From contig URYT01000007.1 in assembly GCA_900552185.1 (NCBI GenBank), forward strand, positions 1-21,015: a stretch of 21,015 bases of DNA. The letters run 5' to 3'. Numbering within the stretch: position 1 is the first letter of the stretch; the number at the start of each line of letters is the position of its first letter. The stretch is from an uncultured Collinsella sp. (GTDB lineage Bacteria > Actinomycetota > Coriobacteriia > Coriobacteriales > Coriobacteriaceae). Shown here in pieces: positions 1-7,652 of the stretch. The notes beneath the pieces are model-generated. The model did not search any database, was not told where the DNA came from, and saw only the letters and a program-made list of their open reading frames with translations. A program made the translations under genes and the position numbers.

Positions 1-2334
1 TGCCGCTGTACCGGATATGTAAAAATCATTGCAGCAGTCAAGCTGGCTGCAAAAATCATGAGAGAGGGAACCATTCCGGAAAATGGTACGAATAACTGGA
101 AAATGGGTTCCAGCGTTCACCGGATTGATGTCGAGGAGAAGGTTCTGGGCTATGGAAAATACCCGGATGACTACGATCTGGAGGGAATGCTTCACGTAGC
201 AGTTCTGCGAAGCAAATACCCACGCGCCAGAGTTCTTTCCATCGACACCTCTGCTGCAAAAGCTATGGACGGCGTAGCTGCTGTCTTTACCGCTGAGGAT
301 GTTCCCGGAGAAAATAAGGTAGGACATTTAAAGCACGATCAGTATTCTCTGATCCCTGTAGGAGGACTGACTCATTATCTTGGAGACGGAATTGCCCTGA
401 TTGCTGCTGAAACAGCAGAAATAGCCGAAAAGGCCAAAAAGCTGGTAAAAGTTGAATACGAGGTTCTGACTCCTGTAAGAAACATTCAGGAGGCGGCTGC
501 TCCGGATGCTCCAAAGGTATTTGATGAAGAGGAGAATAATATCTGCTCTTACAAGCATATCAGCCGGGGAAATGCAGAGGAAGCCATTAAAAATTCCAAG
601 CATGTAATTTCCCACCATTTCGAGACTCCGTGGACCGAGCATGCCTTCCTGGAACCGGAATGCGCTGTTGCTTATATTGACGAGGATGATGACGTTTTTG
701 TTTATTCAACGGATCAGTCTGCCCATCAGACCCTTCATGAATGTCAGATGATTCTCGGAACAGATAAGGTAAAGGTTCAGAACGCCCTGGTTGGCGGCGG
801 CTTCGGCGGCAAGGAGGATGTGCCGGTGCAGCACCTGGCGGTGCTGGCCGCCCTCCGGGTGAACCGGCCCGTGAAGGCAAAGCTCACCCGGCAGGAGTCC
901 ATCAACTTCCACCCCAAGCGCCACTATATGGAGGGCACCTTCACCCTGGGCTGCGACGAGAACGGCATCTTCACCGGCCTGGACTGCGAGATCCACTTCG
1001 ACACTGGGGCCTACGCCTCCCTGTGCGGGCCGGTGCTGGAGCGGGCCTGCACCCACTCGGTGGGCCCCTACTGCTACCAGAACACCGACATCCGCGGCTT
1101 CGGCTGGTACACCAACAACCCCCCCGCCGGGGCCTTCCGGGGCTTCGGCGTGTGCCAGAGCGAGTTCGCCCTGGAGTCCAACATCAACCTGCTGGCGGAA
1201 AAAGTGGGCATCTCCCCCTGGGAGATCCGCTTCCGCAACGCCATCGAGCCGGGGAAGGCCCTCCCCAACGGCCAGATTGCCGACTGCTCCACGGCGCTTA
1301 AAGAGACGCTGCTCGAGGTCAAGGATGCCTACTATGCGCATCCCGGACACGCCGGTATCGCCTGCGCCATGAAGAACGCCGGCGTGGGCGTGGGCCTGCC
1401 CGACAAGGGCCGGTGCAAGCTGGCGGTGCGCAATGGGGTGGTGGAGCTCTACTCCGCCGCCTCCGACATCGGCCAGGGCTGCAACACCGTCTTTTTGCAG
1501 GACGTTGCCGAGGCATGCGGCCTGCCGCTTCGCTGCATTGCCAACGGCGAGTGCTCCACCGAGAACGCTCCCGACTCCGGCACCACGTCTGGTTCACGTC
1601 AGACGGTCGTGACCGGCGAGGCCGTGCGCGGTGCCGCCTTCCTGCTGCGCGATGCCATGCTTGATATCGAGGCCGGCAAGTCTGCGCCCGCCGCTCCCGT
1701 GAATGCGCATGGCGACGGCGTCAAGATCGAGTACGACGACGGTCGCGCCTATCAGCTGCACACGCAGGAGCTCGTCGCCGGCCAGGGTATGCATCCTCAG
1801 GATCCCGCGGCCGCCATCAAGGCGCTCGAGGGATGCGAGTTTGGCTACGTGTACCTGGAGCCGACCGACAAGCTGGGCGCCGACGTTCCCAATCCCAAGA
1901 GCCACATCTGCTACGGCTTTGCCACGCATGTGGTCATTCTGGACGATGACGGTCGCGTGAGCGAGGTCTATGCCGCGCACGATTCCGGCAAGGTGGTCAA
2001 CCCCATCTCCATCCAGGGTCAGATCGAAGGCGGTGTGCTTATGGGTATGGGCTATGCGCTTACCGAGGACTGGCCGCTCAAGGACTGCGTGCCCCAGGCA
2101 AGGTACGGCACGCTCGGGCTGTTCCGTGCGCCCGAGATTCCGGATATCCACGCCATCTACGTGGAGAAGGACGAGCTACTGCCCGTGGCATACGGCGGCA
2201 AGGGCATCGGCGAGATCGCAACGATTCCCACGGCGCCCGCCGTACAGAACGCCTATCGCGCATTTGACGGCAAGCTGCGTCCGGATCTGCCCATGGTGGA
2301 TACGCCCTACAGCCGCGCCCGTCGCCGCGGGTAG
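1..2334 (+). CDS. Selenium-dependent-type xanthine dehydrogenase, fused 2Fe-2S and molybdopterin domains (5' partial)
   Basis: The frame is open from base 1, so the gene begins upstream; the ATG at 58 is internal. The first visible residues, CRCTGY, are the second [2Fe-2S] cluster motif of the small subunit of molybdenum hydroxylases, and the chain runs straight into the molybdopterin-binding large subunit. This fusion is typical of the selenium-dependent xanthine dehydrogenase family (about 850 aa); roughly 777 residues are visible. Motifs include GGGFGGKED (bases about 793-819), GAFRGFG (about 1132-1152), GQGCNT and, near the end, GKGIGE (about 2197-2214), where the Glu fits the catalytic base of the xanthine oxidase family. 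The protein should hydroxylate purines or similar heterocycles in the cytoplasm. The first 780 bases are AT-richer than the rest and base composition changes again near 1290 (see findings). Substrate is inferred from family only. A terminator follows at 2404. Confidence 0.88.
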   Translation, partial: CRCTGYVKIIAAVKLAAKIMREGTIPENGTNNWKMGSSVHRIDVEEKVLGYGKYPDDYDLEGMLHVAVLRSKYPRARVLSIDTSAAKAMDGVAAVFTAEDVPGENKVGHLKHDQYSLIPVGGLTHYLGDGIALIAAETAEIAEKAKKLVKVEYEVLTPVRNIQEAAAPDAPKVFDEEENNICSYKHISRGNAEEAIKNSKHVISHHFETPWTEHAFLEPECAVAYIDEDDDVFVYSTDQSAHQTLHECQMILGTDKVKVQNALVGGGFGGKEDVPVQHLAVLAALRVNRPVKAKLTRQESINFHPKRHYMEGTFTLGCDENGIFTGLDCEIHFDTGAYASLCGPVLERACTHSVGPYCYQNTDIRGFGWYTNNPPAGAFRGFGVCQSEFALESNINLLAEKVGISPWEIRFRNAIEPGKALPNGQIADCSTALKETLLEVKDAYYAHPGHAGIACAMKNAGVGVGLPDKGRCKLAVRNGVVELYSAASDIGQGCNTVFLQDVAEACGLPLRCIANGECSTENAPDSGTTSGSRQTVVTGEAVRGAAFLLRDAMLDIEAGKSAPAAPVNAHGDGVKIEYDDGRAYQLHTQELVAGQGMHPQDPAAAIKALEGCEFGYVYLEPTDKLGADVPNPKSHICYGFATHVVILDDDGRVSEVYAAHDSGKVVNPISIQGQIEGGVLMGMGYALTEDWPLKDCVPQARYGTLGLFRAPEIPDIHAIYVEKDELLPVAYGGKGIGEIATIPTAPAVQNAYRAFDGKLRPDLPMVDTPYSRARRRG

Positions 2335-2403
2335 GGTAGAGCGTGGACGGCCATTGCTGATGGGCTGTTTGCGCTTAACACCAACTGCATATGCTGTGCC
2401 TTT

Positions 2404-2439
2404 GGCCTCGACTTTATCGCGAGCCGGGGCCTTTTTGTT
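2404..2439 (+). terminator. Rho-independent terminator after the xanthine dehydrogenase gene
   Basis: GGCCTCG (2404-2410) pairs with CGGGGCC (2425-2431), seven pairs with one G-T wobble, across a 14-nt loop. Five T residues and TTTGTTT-like sequence follow directly. It lies 70 bases after the stop codon of the dehydrogenase gene and is orientated to end that transcript. Confidence 0.65.
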
Positions 2440-2457
2440 TGGAGCGCCTCCGCATAC

Positions 2458-2802
2458 GGAAACTGCGTCCCGGAATCCAGCCTCGGAACGGGATGAACTT
2501 TCCCAACGCTACCCGCATGCGGAAGCTGTGTCCCGGAATCATGCCTCAGAATGGGATGCGTTTTCCGCTGGCCGGTCGTTTGGAAAGCGCATCCCAGTTT
2601 GAGCGTTTATTCCGGGATGCGGTTTCCGCTGAAGGACTCAACCGGAAAGCCTGTCCCGTTCCGAGGCTGGATTCCGGGACACGCTTTCCGCTAGGCCCGC
2701 CATCCGGAAAGTGCGTTCCGTTTTGAGCGTCCAGGCTGGGACGCGCTTTCCGTTGGCATGGCCGTTGGGAAAACGCGGCCCAGATAGGGGGGGATGCGAT
2801 TC
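2458..2802. repeat. Palindromic tandem array A: five 46-nt units plus a degenerate sixth, 62-bp period
   Basis: Units lie at 2458-2503, 2521-2566, 2582-2627, 2644-2689 and 2706-2751, with a decayed sixth starting at 2768. Each intact unit is exactly 46 nt. It begins GGAA(A/G) and reaches TCCC or TTCC about 14 nt in; it ends with GGGA, four to five variable bases and TTTCC, so the two ends form an imperfect inverted repeat around an 18-nt centre. Start-to-start steps are 63, 61, 62, 62 and 62. Spacers are about 16 nt and not conserved. No gene is credible here; the long open frames on both strands follow from repetitive composition, and the period is not a multiple of three. The same unit recurs at 4121-4475. 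Function unknown. Confidence 0.9.
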
Positions 2803-2825
2803 GGCGATGCGTGGCCTAGCAGCTC

Positions 2826-3824
2826 CTACAGCTCCACGTCGTTGAGCCATGTCGGCAGCGCGGTCTGCCGGATGCCTGCCGTCTGCAGCTTTTTGGCGAG
2901 CACTCCTGCCGAGCGGACCTCGTTCATGGTAAAGCGCAGCAGAGGGTGACCGTAGAGCGATAGGTGCGCCTCGCGCTGTCGTTCGGCAACGAGCGCCTCG
3001 GCGGTGGTGCGTCCGGCCAGCATGGTCTGGTCGGTATATTTGATGAGCCCGTCGAGCTCGCCCAGCGTGAGTTCCCGCGCCTGGCGCTCCCAGGCAAAGT
3101 CCGTTCGTATGGGCTTGGCCGAATCGAAGGGGTCCGTCAGCTCGTATTGAAGCCAGTCGGGCGCAAAGCCCGTCTCGATCATGACGGCTCGGGCGACCGA
3201 TTCCCCGCCGCTCTCGGCGCGGGCGTCGGCATATCGAAGCGTTGTGAGGGCGGTGCGAATCGCGCGACCATTGCGGGCAGTCGCTCGTTGCTCAACGGCC
3301 TCCATCAGCTGTTCCGGCGCAAGGCCGAGCTTTGAGATCGCCGAATCGGCAATGGGCATGCCGTCGACAAAACCAGTTTGCAGCAGGCAATCTGTGGCCG
3401 TTTGGATGGGCGGCGTTACCGATATGCCGGCTCTGCGTATTGCTCCGGCCGGCTCAATCTGGTGCCGCTGAATATGTGCGCCCGGACGAGCCGACGGCTT
3501 TGTCGAGCTGCAAACATGCACGACGTTCAGGTGTCGCCACGAGACCTCGAGCCCCAGCAGGCAAGCTGCCGAAAACGAGCAGAACGTCCAATCGGGATGG
3601 ATGATCGCAAGGGCGCGGAGGATTTCGCAATGGCGTTGCGCTCGGTTGAGTTCATCCCAGCGCGTTTTTCGCGCAAACAACCCCGGCATGGGCGAGACAA
3701 CCGTGCCGCCGGTGCGCCGAAGGAGCGCTTTTCGGATCGCCGTGCTCGGGGGAATCAGACAGCGCCCCTCTTGTTCGTCTTGAGTGAGCAGTTGGTCGAT
3801 GAGCTGGTCATTGCAATGGGTCAT
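2826..3824 (-). CDS. AbiEi-like protein with C-terminal restriction-endonuclease-like domain, 332 aa
   Basis: The start is set by a strong ribosome-binding site, AAGGAGGCGG (complement of 3831-3840), just before the ATG at 3824. The N-terminal 80 residues resemble the winged-helix start of AbiEi-type antitoxin-like proteins, including a stretch like SPMPGLFARK. The C-terminal third has the pattern of the DUF559/Vsr-like nuclease fold common in such actinobacterial proteins: RTDFAWERQ, then GELDGLIKY, a charged helix, and HPLLRFTMNEV. The Asp/Glu residues with the GELDG...K segment may be a PD-(D/E)XK-like site, but activity is not shown. No AbiEii-like nucleotidyltransferase toxin sits beside it, so a toxin-antitoxin role is not supported. 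The gene is monocistronic and lies between palindrome arrays A and B. Assignment is by pattern only. Confidence 0.7.
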   Translation of the reverse strand: MTHCNDQLIDQLLTQDEQEGRCLIPPSTAIRKALLRRTGGTVVSPMPGLFARKTRWDELNRAQRHCEILRALAIIHPDWTFCSFSAACLLGLEVSWRHLNVVHVCSSTKPSARPGAHIQRHQIEPAGAIRRAGISVTPPIQTATDCLLQTGFVDGMPIADSAISKLGLAPEQLMEAVEQRATARNGRAIRTALTTLRYADARAESGGESVARAVMIETGFAPDWLQYELTDPFDSAKPIRTDFAWERQARELTLGELDGLIKYTDQTMLAGRTTAEALVAERQREAHLSLYGHPLLRFTMNEVRSAGVLAKKLQTAGIRQTALPTWLNDVEL

Positions 3825-3878
3825 GAGCTACCGCCTCCTTTTGGGTAGCAAAAACGTATCAGCTGGAACTTGCCGCTC

Positions 3879-3901
3879 AGCTGACCAAAAGCTGACCAAA
3901 A
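3879..3901 (-). repeat. Tandem 11-bp direct repeat upstream of the AbiEi-like gene
   Basis: AGCTGACCAAA occurs twice head to tail (3879-3889 and 3890-3900), one helical turn apart, 55-77 bases upstream of the minus-strand start at 3824. The position suits an operator for the AbiEi-like gene. No convincing -35/-10 pair was found. The rest of 3825-4120 shows no gene, RNA or clear signal that I can support. Confidence 0.45.
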
Positions 3902-4120
3902 TCTAACCATGCAGGTAGATGACCTGCTTTTGGCGACATATTTCTTGTTTGAATCGGTGGGCGGTAATCGGCGACCGTGAACGGTAGCTGGATATGAAGT
4001 CTTGGTAAGTTTCGAGACGTGTACTTTTTGGAAAAGAGCATTCTATCTGCTGTTTTGTGTTTCTGGATCGCATGTTTGAAGGCATGTGATAAGGGCGGAG
4101 GATCGTCGTCTTGTATCTGC

Positions 4121-4475
4121 GGAAACTGTGACCCGGAATTGCCACTCGGAATGGGACGCGCTTTCCGGAACAGCCCTCAAGCGGAAACTGTGTCCCAGAT
4201 TTCGGCCCCAGAGTGGGATACCGTTTCCGGATCGGGCCTCAAACGGAAATCGCATCCCGGAATGAGCGCTCAGAGCGGGACGAACTTTCCCAGCGGGGCC
4301 GCAGGCGGAAGCTGCGTCCCGGAATGAGCGCTCGGAATGGGATGCATTTTCCGGTAGAAGCTTCAGCGGAAAGTGCATCCCAGAATTCAGGCTCAGAACG
4401 GGACACGCTTTCCGGATGGCATGTTTGGCGGAAACTACGGCCCAGTTTTTGGCTCCAGAACGGGATACATTTTCC
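4121..4475. repeat. Palindromic tandem array B: six 46-nt units, 62-bp period
   Basis: Units lie at 4121-4166, 4183-4228, 4245-4290, 4307-4352, 4368-4413 and 4430-4475. All six are exactly 46 nt, with start-to-start steps of 62, 62, 62, 61 and 62. They share the end structure of array A: GGAA(A/G) and CCC on the left, GGGA and TTTCC on the right. The centre often reads GGAATGAGCGCTC or close variants. Spacers of 15-16 nt differ, though the first two share a CCTCAA core. Copies diverge from each other at many internal positions while the ends and the length stay fixed. The array ends 55 bp before the perfect inverted repeat that precedes the ATPase gene at 4602. Confidence 0.92.
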
Positions 4476-4530
4476 GGAACGGTCCACGTGCGGTGGTGTA
4501 CCGACCCTTTTGCGTGTGCCGCTTGTCGAA

Positions 4531-4586
4531 TTACGTTATAGCTAGCTATATTATAGGAAGGTATAATATAGCTAGCTATAACGTAA
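4531..4586. promoter_or_regulatory. Perfect 25-bp inverted repeat (56 bp) upstream of the DUF234 ATPase gene
   Basis: Left arm 4531-4555 starts TTACGTTATAGCTAGC; the right arm 4562-4586 is its exact reverse complement, with a GGAAGG spacer (4556-4561). The inner core TAGCTAGCTA is itself palindromic. The right arm contains TATAAT (4562-4567), a perfect -10 hexamer, and ends one base before the ribosome-binding site AGGAAGG. It could be an operator over the promoter, or a leader hairpin if transcription starts upstream. It is strikingly AT-rich compared with its surroundings. Confidence 0.85.
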
Positions 4587-4601
4587 AGGAAGGATGGCCC
4601 T

Positions 4602-5993
4602 ATGTTTATCGGAAGAACGGCGGAAATGTCCGAGCTCAATCGACTGTATGGCACGGGCTCCTTTGAGATGCCTGTGATTTACGGCCGCCGTCGCGTGGGC
4701 AAAACGCGTCTTATCACAGAGTTTATCCAAGGCAAGAAGGCTATTTACTTTCAAGCTCGTCGCACCAATGCAGAGGCAAACCTGCATGGCTTTAGCCAGG
4801 CGATACTTGCGGGCTCCGTTGGTGTTGCTGGCGTGTCGTTTCGTAGTTTTGACGAGGCGTTCGATGCATTGGCTACCATGGCTCGTACGGAACGTTTGAT
4901 TGTCGTGATCGACGAGTATCCTTATCTCGCCCAATCGAATCCCGAGATCAGCTCGTTGCTGCAAGGCAAGATCGATCACTTGTACAAAGAGACCAAGCTT
5001 ATGCTTATCCTGTGCGGGTCGTCGCTTTCGTTTATGGAAGAGCAGGTGTTGGGCTACGAGAGTCCGCTATACGGTAGGCGTACGGCCCAGTTTAAGATCA
5101 TGCCGCTCGATTTTACGACGACCCTCGGCCTGTGGCAGAGCATGGGTCGCGAAGACGCTGCAGTTTGCTATGGCATGACGGGTGGCATTCCTGCATATAT
5201 CGAGAAAGTCGATCCTGCCGCACCGCTCAAGGACAACATCAAACGTCTTTTTCTTACTCCTACGGGCTATCTCTTTGAGGAGCCGAGTAACCTGCTATTG
5301 CAGGAGTGCCGCAATCCCGAGCAATATGATGCGATCGTGCAAGCAATTGCCCAGGGGCGCTCGAAGATCTCGGAGATTGCGAGCTCTACGGGAATCCCTG
5401 CGAGCAACGTAAAGAGCTATGTGGATAAGCTGGCGTCGCTTGGGATTGTCGAGCGCGAGCTGCCCCTAAACGAGACGAGCAATAAGCGAGCCGTGTATCT
5501 GCTGAGCGATCAGATGTTTAGGTTCTGGTACAAGTTTGTTCCGCAGAACATCGGGCTGATTCAAAACGATATGGCCGAGATGGCGTATGAGCGCATTGAG
5601 CCGCACGTATCGGATTACATGGGTACGGTCTTTGAGCTTATATGCAGACAATACGTGTACGAACTCGCGCGGGCGGGCCAGCTTGATGTGGTTCCGGCAA
5701 GCGTTGGGCGCTGGTGGGGGACGGATAATCGCACGCATACGCAGGAAGAAATCGACTTGATTGTTGACGATGGTGAGGGCACTGCGCTGTTTGCGGAATG
5801 CAAATGGCGCAATGAACCGGTGGGCGAAGACGTGCTGCAAAAGCTCGTGCATCGAAGCGAGCTCTTTAGGCGGCAGCACAAAAGCTATGCGATCTTCTCG
5901 AAGCGAGGCTTTACGCAAGGATGTCAGGAAGCTGCGGCGAGCAGGGGAGATGCCAAGCTGATTTCGTTTGCCGAGATGTGCGAGCGGAGATAA
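4602..5993 (+). CDS. AAA ATPase, ATPase_2 (archaeal-type) with DUF234-like C-terminal domain, 463 aa
   Basis: The start MFIGR is the usual beginning of this family and follows AAAGGAAGGA by about 7 nt. Walker A is GRRRVGKT (residues 28-35). Walker B is LIVVIDEY, with Asp104 and Glu105. A sensor-like LILCGSS and the family-typical PLYGRRTAQFKIMPL follow. A winged helix (ISEIASSTGIPASNVKSYVD) sits in the middle third. The C-terminus carries the DUF234 nuclease-like pattern: Asp385 in EEIDLIVDD, then Glu399 and Lys401 in FAECKW. Such proteins are widespread orphan genes in gut anaerobes and archaea; their physiological role is not settled, so ATP binding plus possible DNA action is all I infer. 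It stands alone behind a perfect palindrome, which suggests self-regulation through the winged helix. Confidence 0.9.
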   Translation: MFIGRTAEMSELNRLYGTGSFEMPVIYGRRRVGKTRLITEFIQGKKAIYFQARRTNAEANLHGFSQAILAGSVGVAGVSFRSFDEAFDALATMARTERLIVVIDEYPYLAQSNPEISSLLQGKIDHLYKETKLMLILCGSSLSFMEEQVLGYESPLYGRRTAQFKIMPLDFTTTLGLWQSMGREDAAVCYGMTGGIPAYIEKVDPAAPLKDNIKRLFLTPTGYLFEEPSNLLLQECRNPEQYDAIVQAIAQGRSKISEIASSTGIPASNVKSYVDKLASLGIVERELPLNETSNKRAVYLLSDQMFRFWYKFVPQNIGLIQNDMAEMAYERIEPHVSDYMGTVFELICRQYVYELARAGQLDVVPASVGRWWGTDNRTHTQEEIDLIVDDGEGTALFAECKWRNEPVGEDVLQKLVHRSELFRRQHKSYAIFSKRGFTQGCQEAAASRGDAKLISFAEMCERR

Positions 5994-6012
5994 CCAAGCA
6001 CGCTCTGATGTG

Positions 6013-6037
6013 ATGCTCGGAATGGGTCGCGCTAAGG
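6013..6037. repeat. Possible half-unit remnant of the 46-nt palindrome
   Basis: GCTCGGAATGGGTCGCGCTAAG matches the right half of array B units (for example CTCGGAATGGGACGCGCTTTCC at 4145-4166) with few changes. It lies 20 bp after the stop codon of the ATPase gene, so that gene has array B on its left and this fragment on its right. Confidence 0.45.
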
Positions 6038-6042
6038 ATGCC

Positions 6043-6165
6043 AAGCGTAAAACCTTCAATGAAAATGGCGTAAAAACTACATCTGTCATGGCGTAAAAAC
6101 TACATCTGTCATGGCGTAAAAACTACATTGAAAGTAGCGTAAAATCAGCATTGAGAATGGCGTAA
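6043..6165 (+). promoter_or_regulatory. Six GCGTAA iterons at exact 23-bp spacing upstream of the DUF4143 ATPase gene
   Basis: GCGTAA begins at 6045, 6068, 6091, 6114, 6137 and 6160, always 23 bp apart. The middle copies read ATGGCGTAAAAACTACAT; two are identical over 23 bp (6065-6087, 6088-6110), while the outer ones have drifted but keep the hexamer and an AT-rich tail. This is the usual look of an operator or iteron array bound by a protein on one face of the helix. The array ends 36 bp before the start codon at 6202. I do not see a clean -35/-10 pair in it. Confidence 0.85.
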
Positions 6166-6201
6166 TTTCGCATATCGCGTGATAGAGAGGGACGGCCGTC
6201 T

Positions 6202-7497
6202 ATGGATGCACCAAAGAGATTGACCCAAAAGGGATATAGGCCCCGGCTCATAGAGGAGCGCCTCGACACCCTTATGCGGGCGTTTGGCTGTGTGGAGATC
6301 AACGGCCCCAAATGGTGCGGCAAGACCTGGACGGCGCTCTCTCGCTCGGCGAGCGTCTCCAGGCTCGATGAGCCTGCGCAGCGTGCGGCGGCAGAGGTCG
6401 ACCCAAGCCTGGCGCTCATCGGCGATGCGCCACACCTGGTCGATGAATGGCAGGAGGTGCCCGAGGTTTGGGATGCCGCCCGGCGTTTCGTGGACGCGAG
6501 CGGCAACGAACGGGGGACACTTTTGCTCACGGGCTCGACCGCGCTCAAAAGCGAGGAGCGCAGCCATGTTCGTCATTCCGGCACGGGTAGGATCGCCCGT
6601 CTGTCAATGCGCCCCATGGCCCTGTGTGAGTCGGGCGACGGCGAGCCGCTCGTGTCACTGGCAAGCCTCTTTAAGGGCGAGGATTTTGCCCCTCAGCGTC
6701 GCGAGAGCACGGTGGATGACGTCGCCCGCTGGTGCTGCAGGGGCGGTTGGCCTGCAAATCTTGGGCTTTCGGAAGATCTTGCGCGAGAGACGGCAAGCCA
6801 GTACGTGCACTCGGTGCTCGACGTCAACGTGCTGGACGAGGGCATGTCGCCCGAGCTTGCACACGGCCTTTTGCGAGCTCTTGCCATGAACGAGAGCCAG
6901 GCTGTCACGTACAAGACGCTCGTAAAGGACGCCTCGTACGGTGAGGCGGGCCCCGACGAGAGGACCATCGCTGCGTACTTGGACCTCTTCAACAGGCTCA
7001 AGCTGACCGAGGACCTGTGCGGATGGGAGCCGCCCATGCGCTCGAAGGCCCGCGTTCGCGTGCGCCCCAAGCGCTACTTCTGTGACCCGTCACTTGCGGC
7101 GGCGTTGCTGGGGGCTACCCCTGAGCGGCTGCTTGGCGATATGCAAACGCTGGGGATGCTCTTTGAGAATCTCGTCCTGCGCGACGTGCGCGTGTTCCTT
7201 TCCACCTACGGCGGTGTCGACAACAGTGTCCATTATTTCCGAGATGAGAAGGGCCTTGAGGTCGATTTGATCGTTGAGCACGACGGGCGCTGGGGAGCCA
7301 TTGAGGTCAAGCTGAGTGATGCGAAAGCAGACGATGGAGCGAGAAATCTCAAGGCGCTGGAGAGGAAAGTGCTCTCCAATCCTGCCGCCCAGAATACCGC
7401 GCCGGCGTTTTTGGCGGTCGTGGTTGGAAAGGGGAGTATTGCCTACACACGCGACGACGGCGTGGCGGTGATTCCCATGGCGGCACTTGGGGCGTAG
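6202..7497 (+). CDS. AAA_14/DUF4143-type ATPase, 431 aa
   Basis: GAGAGGGA at 6185-6192 precedes the ATG by about 9 nt. Walker A is GPKWCGKT (residues 35-42); Walker B is the family-typical LVDEWQEVPEVWD (79-91); LLLTGST (107-113) is the sensor. GRIARLSMRPMAL is another conserved block of this family. The C-terminal DUF4143 domain ends with a nuclease-like pattern: Glu353/Asp355 in EVDLIV, then Glu368 and Lys370 in AIEVKLSD. Length is normal for the family. These ATPases are common orphans in gut bacteria with no agreed role. The gene is preceded by the 23-bp iteron array, and no terminator is obvious after it. It is a different family from the ATPase just upstream, so this is not a tandem duplication. 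Confidence 0.9.
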   Translation: MDAPKRLTQKGYRPRLIEERLDTLMRAFGCVEINGPKWCGKTWTALSRSASVSRLDEPAQRAAAEVDPSLALIGDAPHLVDEWQEVPEVWDAARRFVDASGNERGTLLLTGSTALKSEERSHVRHSGTGRIARLSMRPMALCESGDGEPLVSLASLFKGEDFAPQRRESTVDDVARWCCRGGWPANLGLSEDLARETASQYVHSVLDVNVLDEGMSPELAHGLLRALAMNESQAVTYKTLVKDASYGEAGPDERTIAAYLDLFNRLKLTEDLCGWEPPMRSKARVRVRPKRYFCDPSLAAALLGATPERLLGDMQTLGMLFENLVLRDVRVFLSTYGGVDNSVHYFRDEKGLEVDLIVEHDGRWGAIEVKLSDAKADDGARNLKALERKVLSNPAAQNTAPAFLAVVVGKGSIAYTRDDGVAVIPMAALGA

Positions 7498-7523
7498 TGG
7501 TTTTGCGGGCGTGCCGTGCTTCC

Positions 7524-7568
7524 TTTACCGAAAATCCATTTGGTAAACCAGATGCTCGCGGATAGAAT
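7524..7568 (+). promoter_or_regulatory. Promoter with overlapping inverted repeat for a short transcription unit
   Basis: TTGGTA (7540-7545) and TAGAAT (7563-7568) are separated by 17 bp, a good -35/-10 pair. An inverted repeat TTTACC (7524-7529) and GGTAAA (7542-7547), with a 12-nt gap, overlaps the -35 box and could be an operator. Transcription would begin near 7575 and run to the terminator at 7744-7790. Confidence 0.5.
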
Positions 7569-7652
7569 AAAGTTGACGGCAGCCCAAGGGTGATAGCTGG
7601 GCAGCGCTGTTGCTTGGTCAAGAGGTCAGTGCCTTAATGGCAGCGACTTGTT

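Noticed and set aside
706..1350. Minus-strand 214-aa frame opposite the dehydrogenase gene
   Set aside because: It is a shadow of a GC-rich gene with clear conserved motifs on the plus strand.
4121..4475. CRISPR array
   Set aside because: The period is regular, but the 46-nt repeats differ strongly from each other, spacers are only 15-16 nt, and there are no cas genes.
4043..4654. Minus-strand coding frame of 203 aa across array B
   Set aside because: The open frame follows from repeat composition. The 62-bp period shifts the frame each unit and no ribosome-binding site supports it.
6043..6165. Plasmid replication origin with iterons
   Set aside because: The iterons look similar to such origins, but no Rep gene, DnaA box cluster or partition genes are nearby; an operator is the simpler reading.
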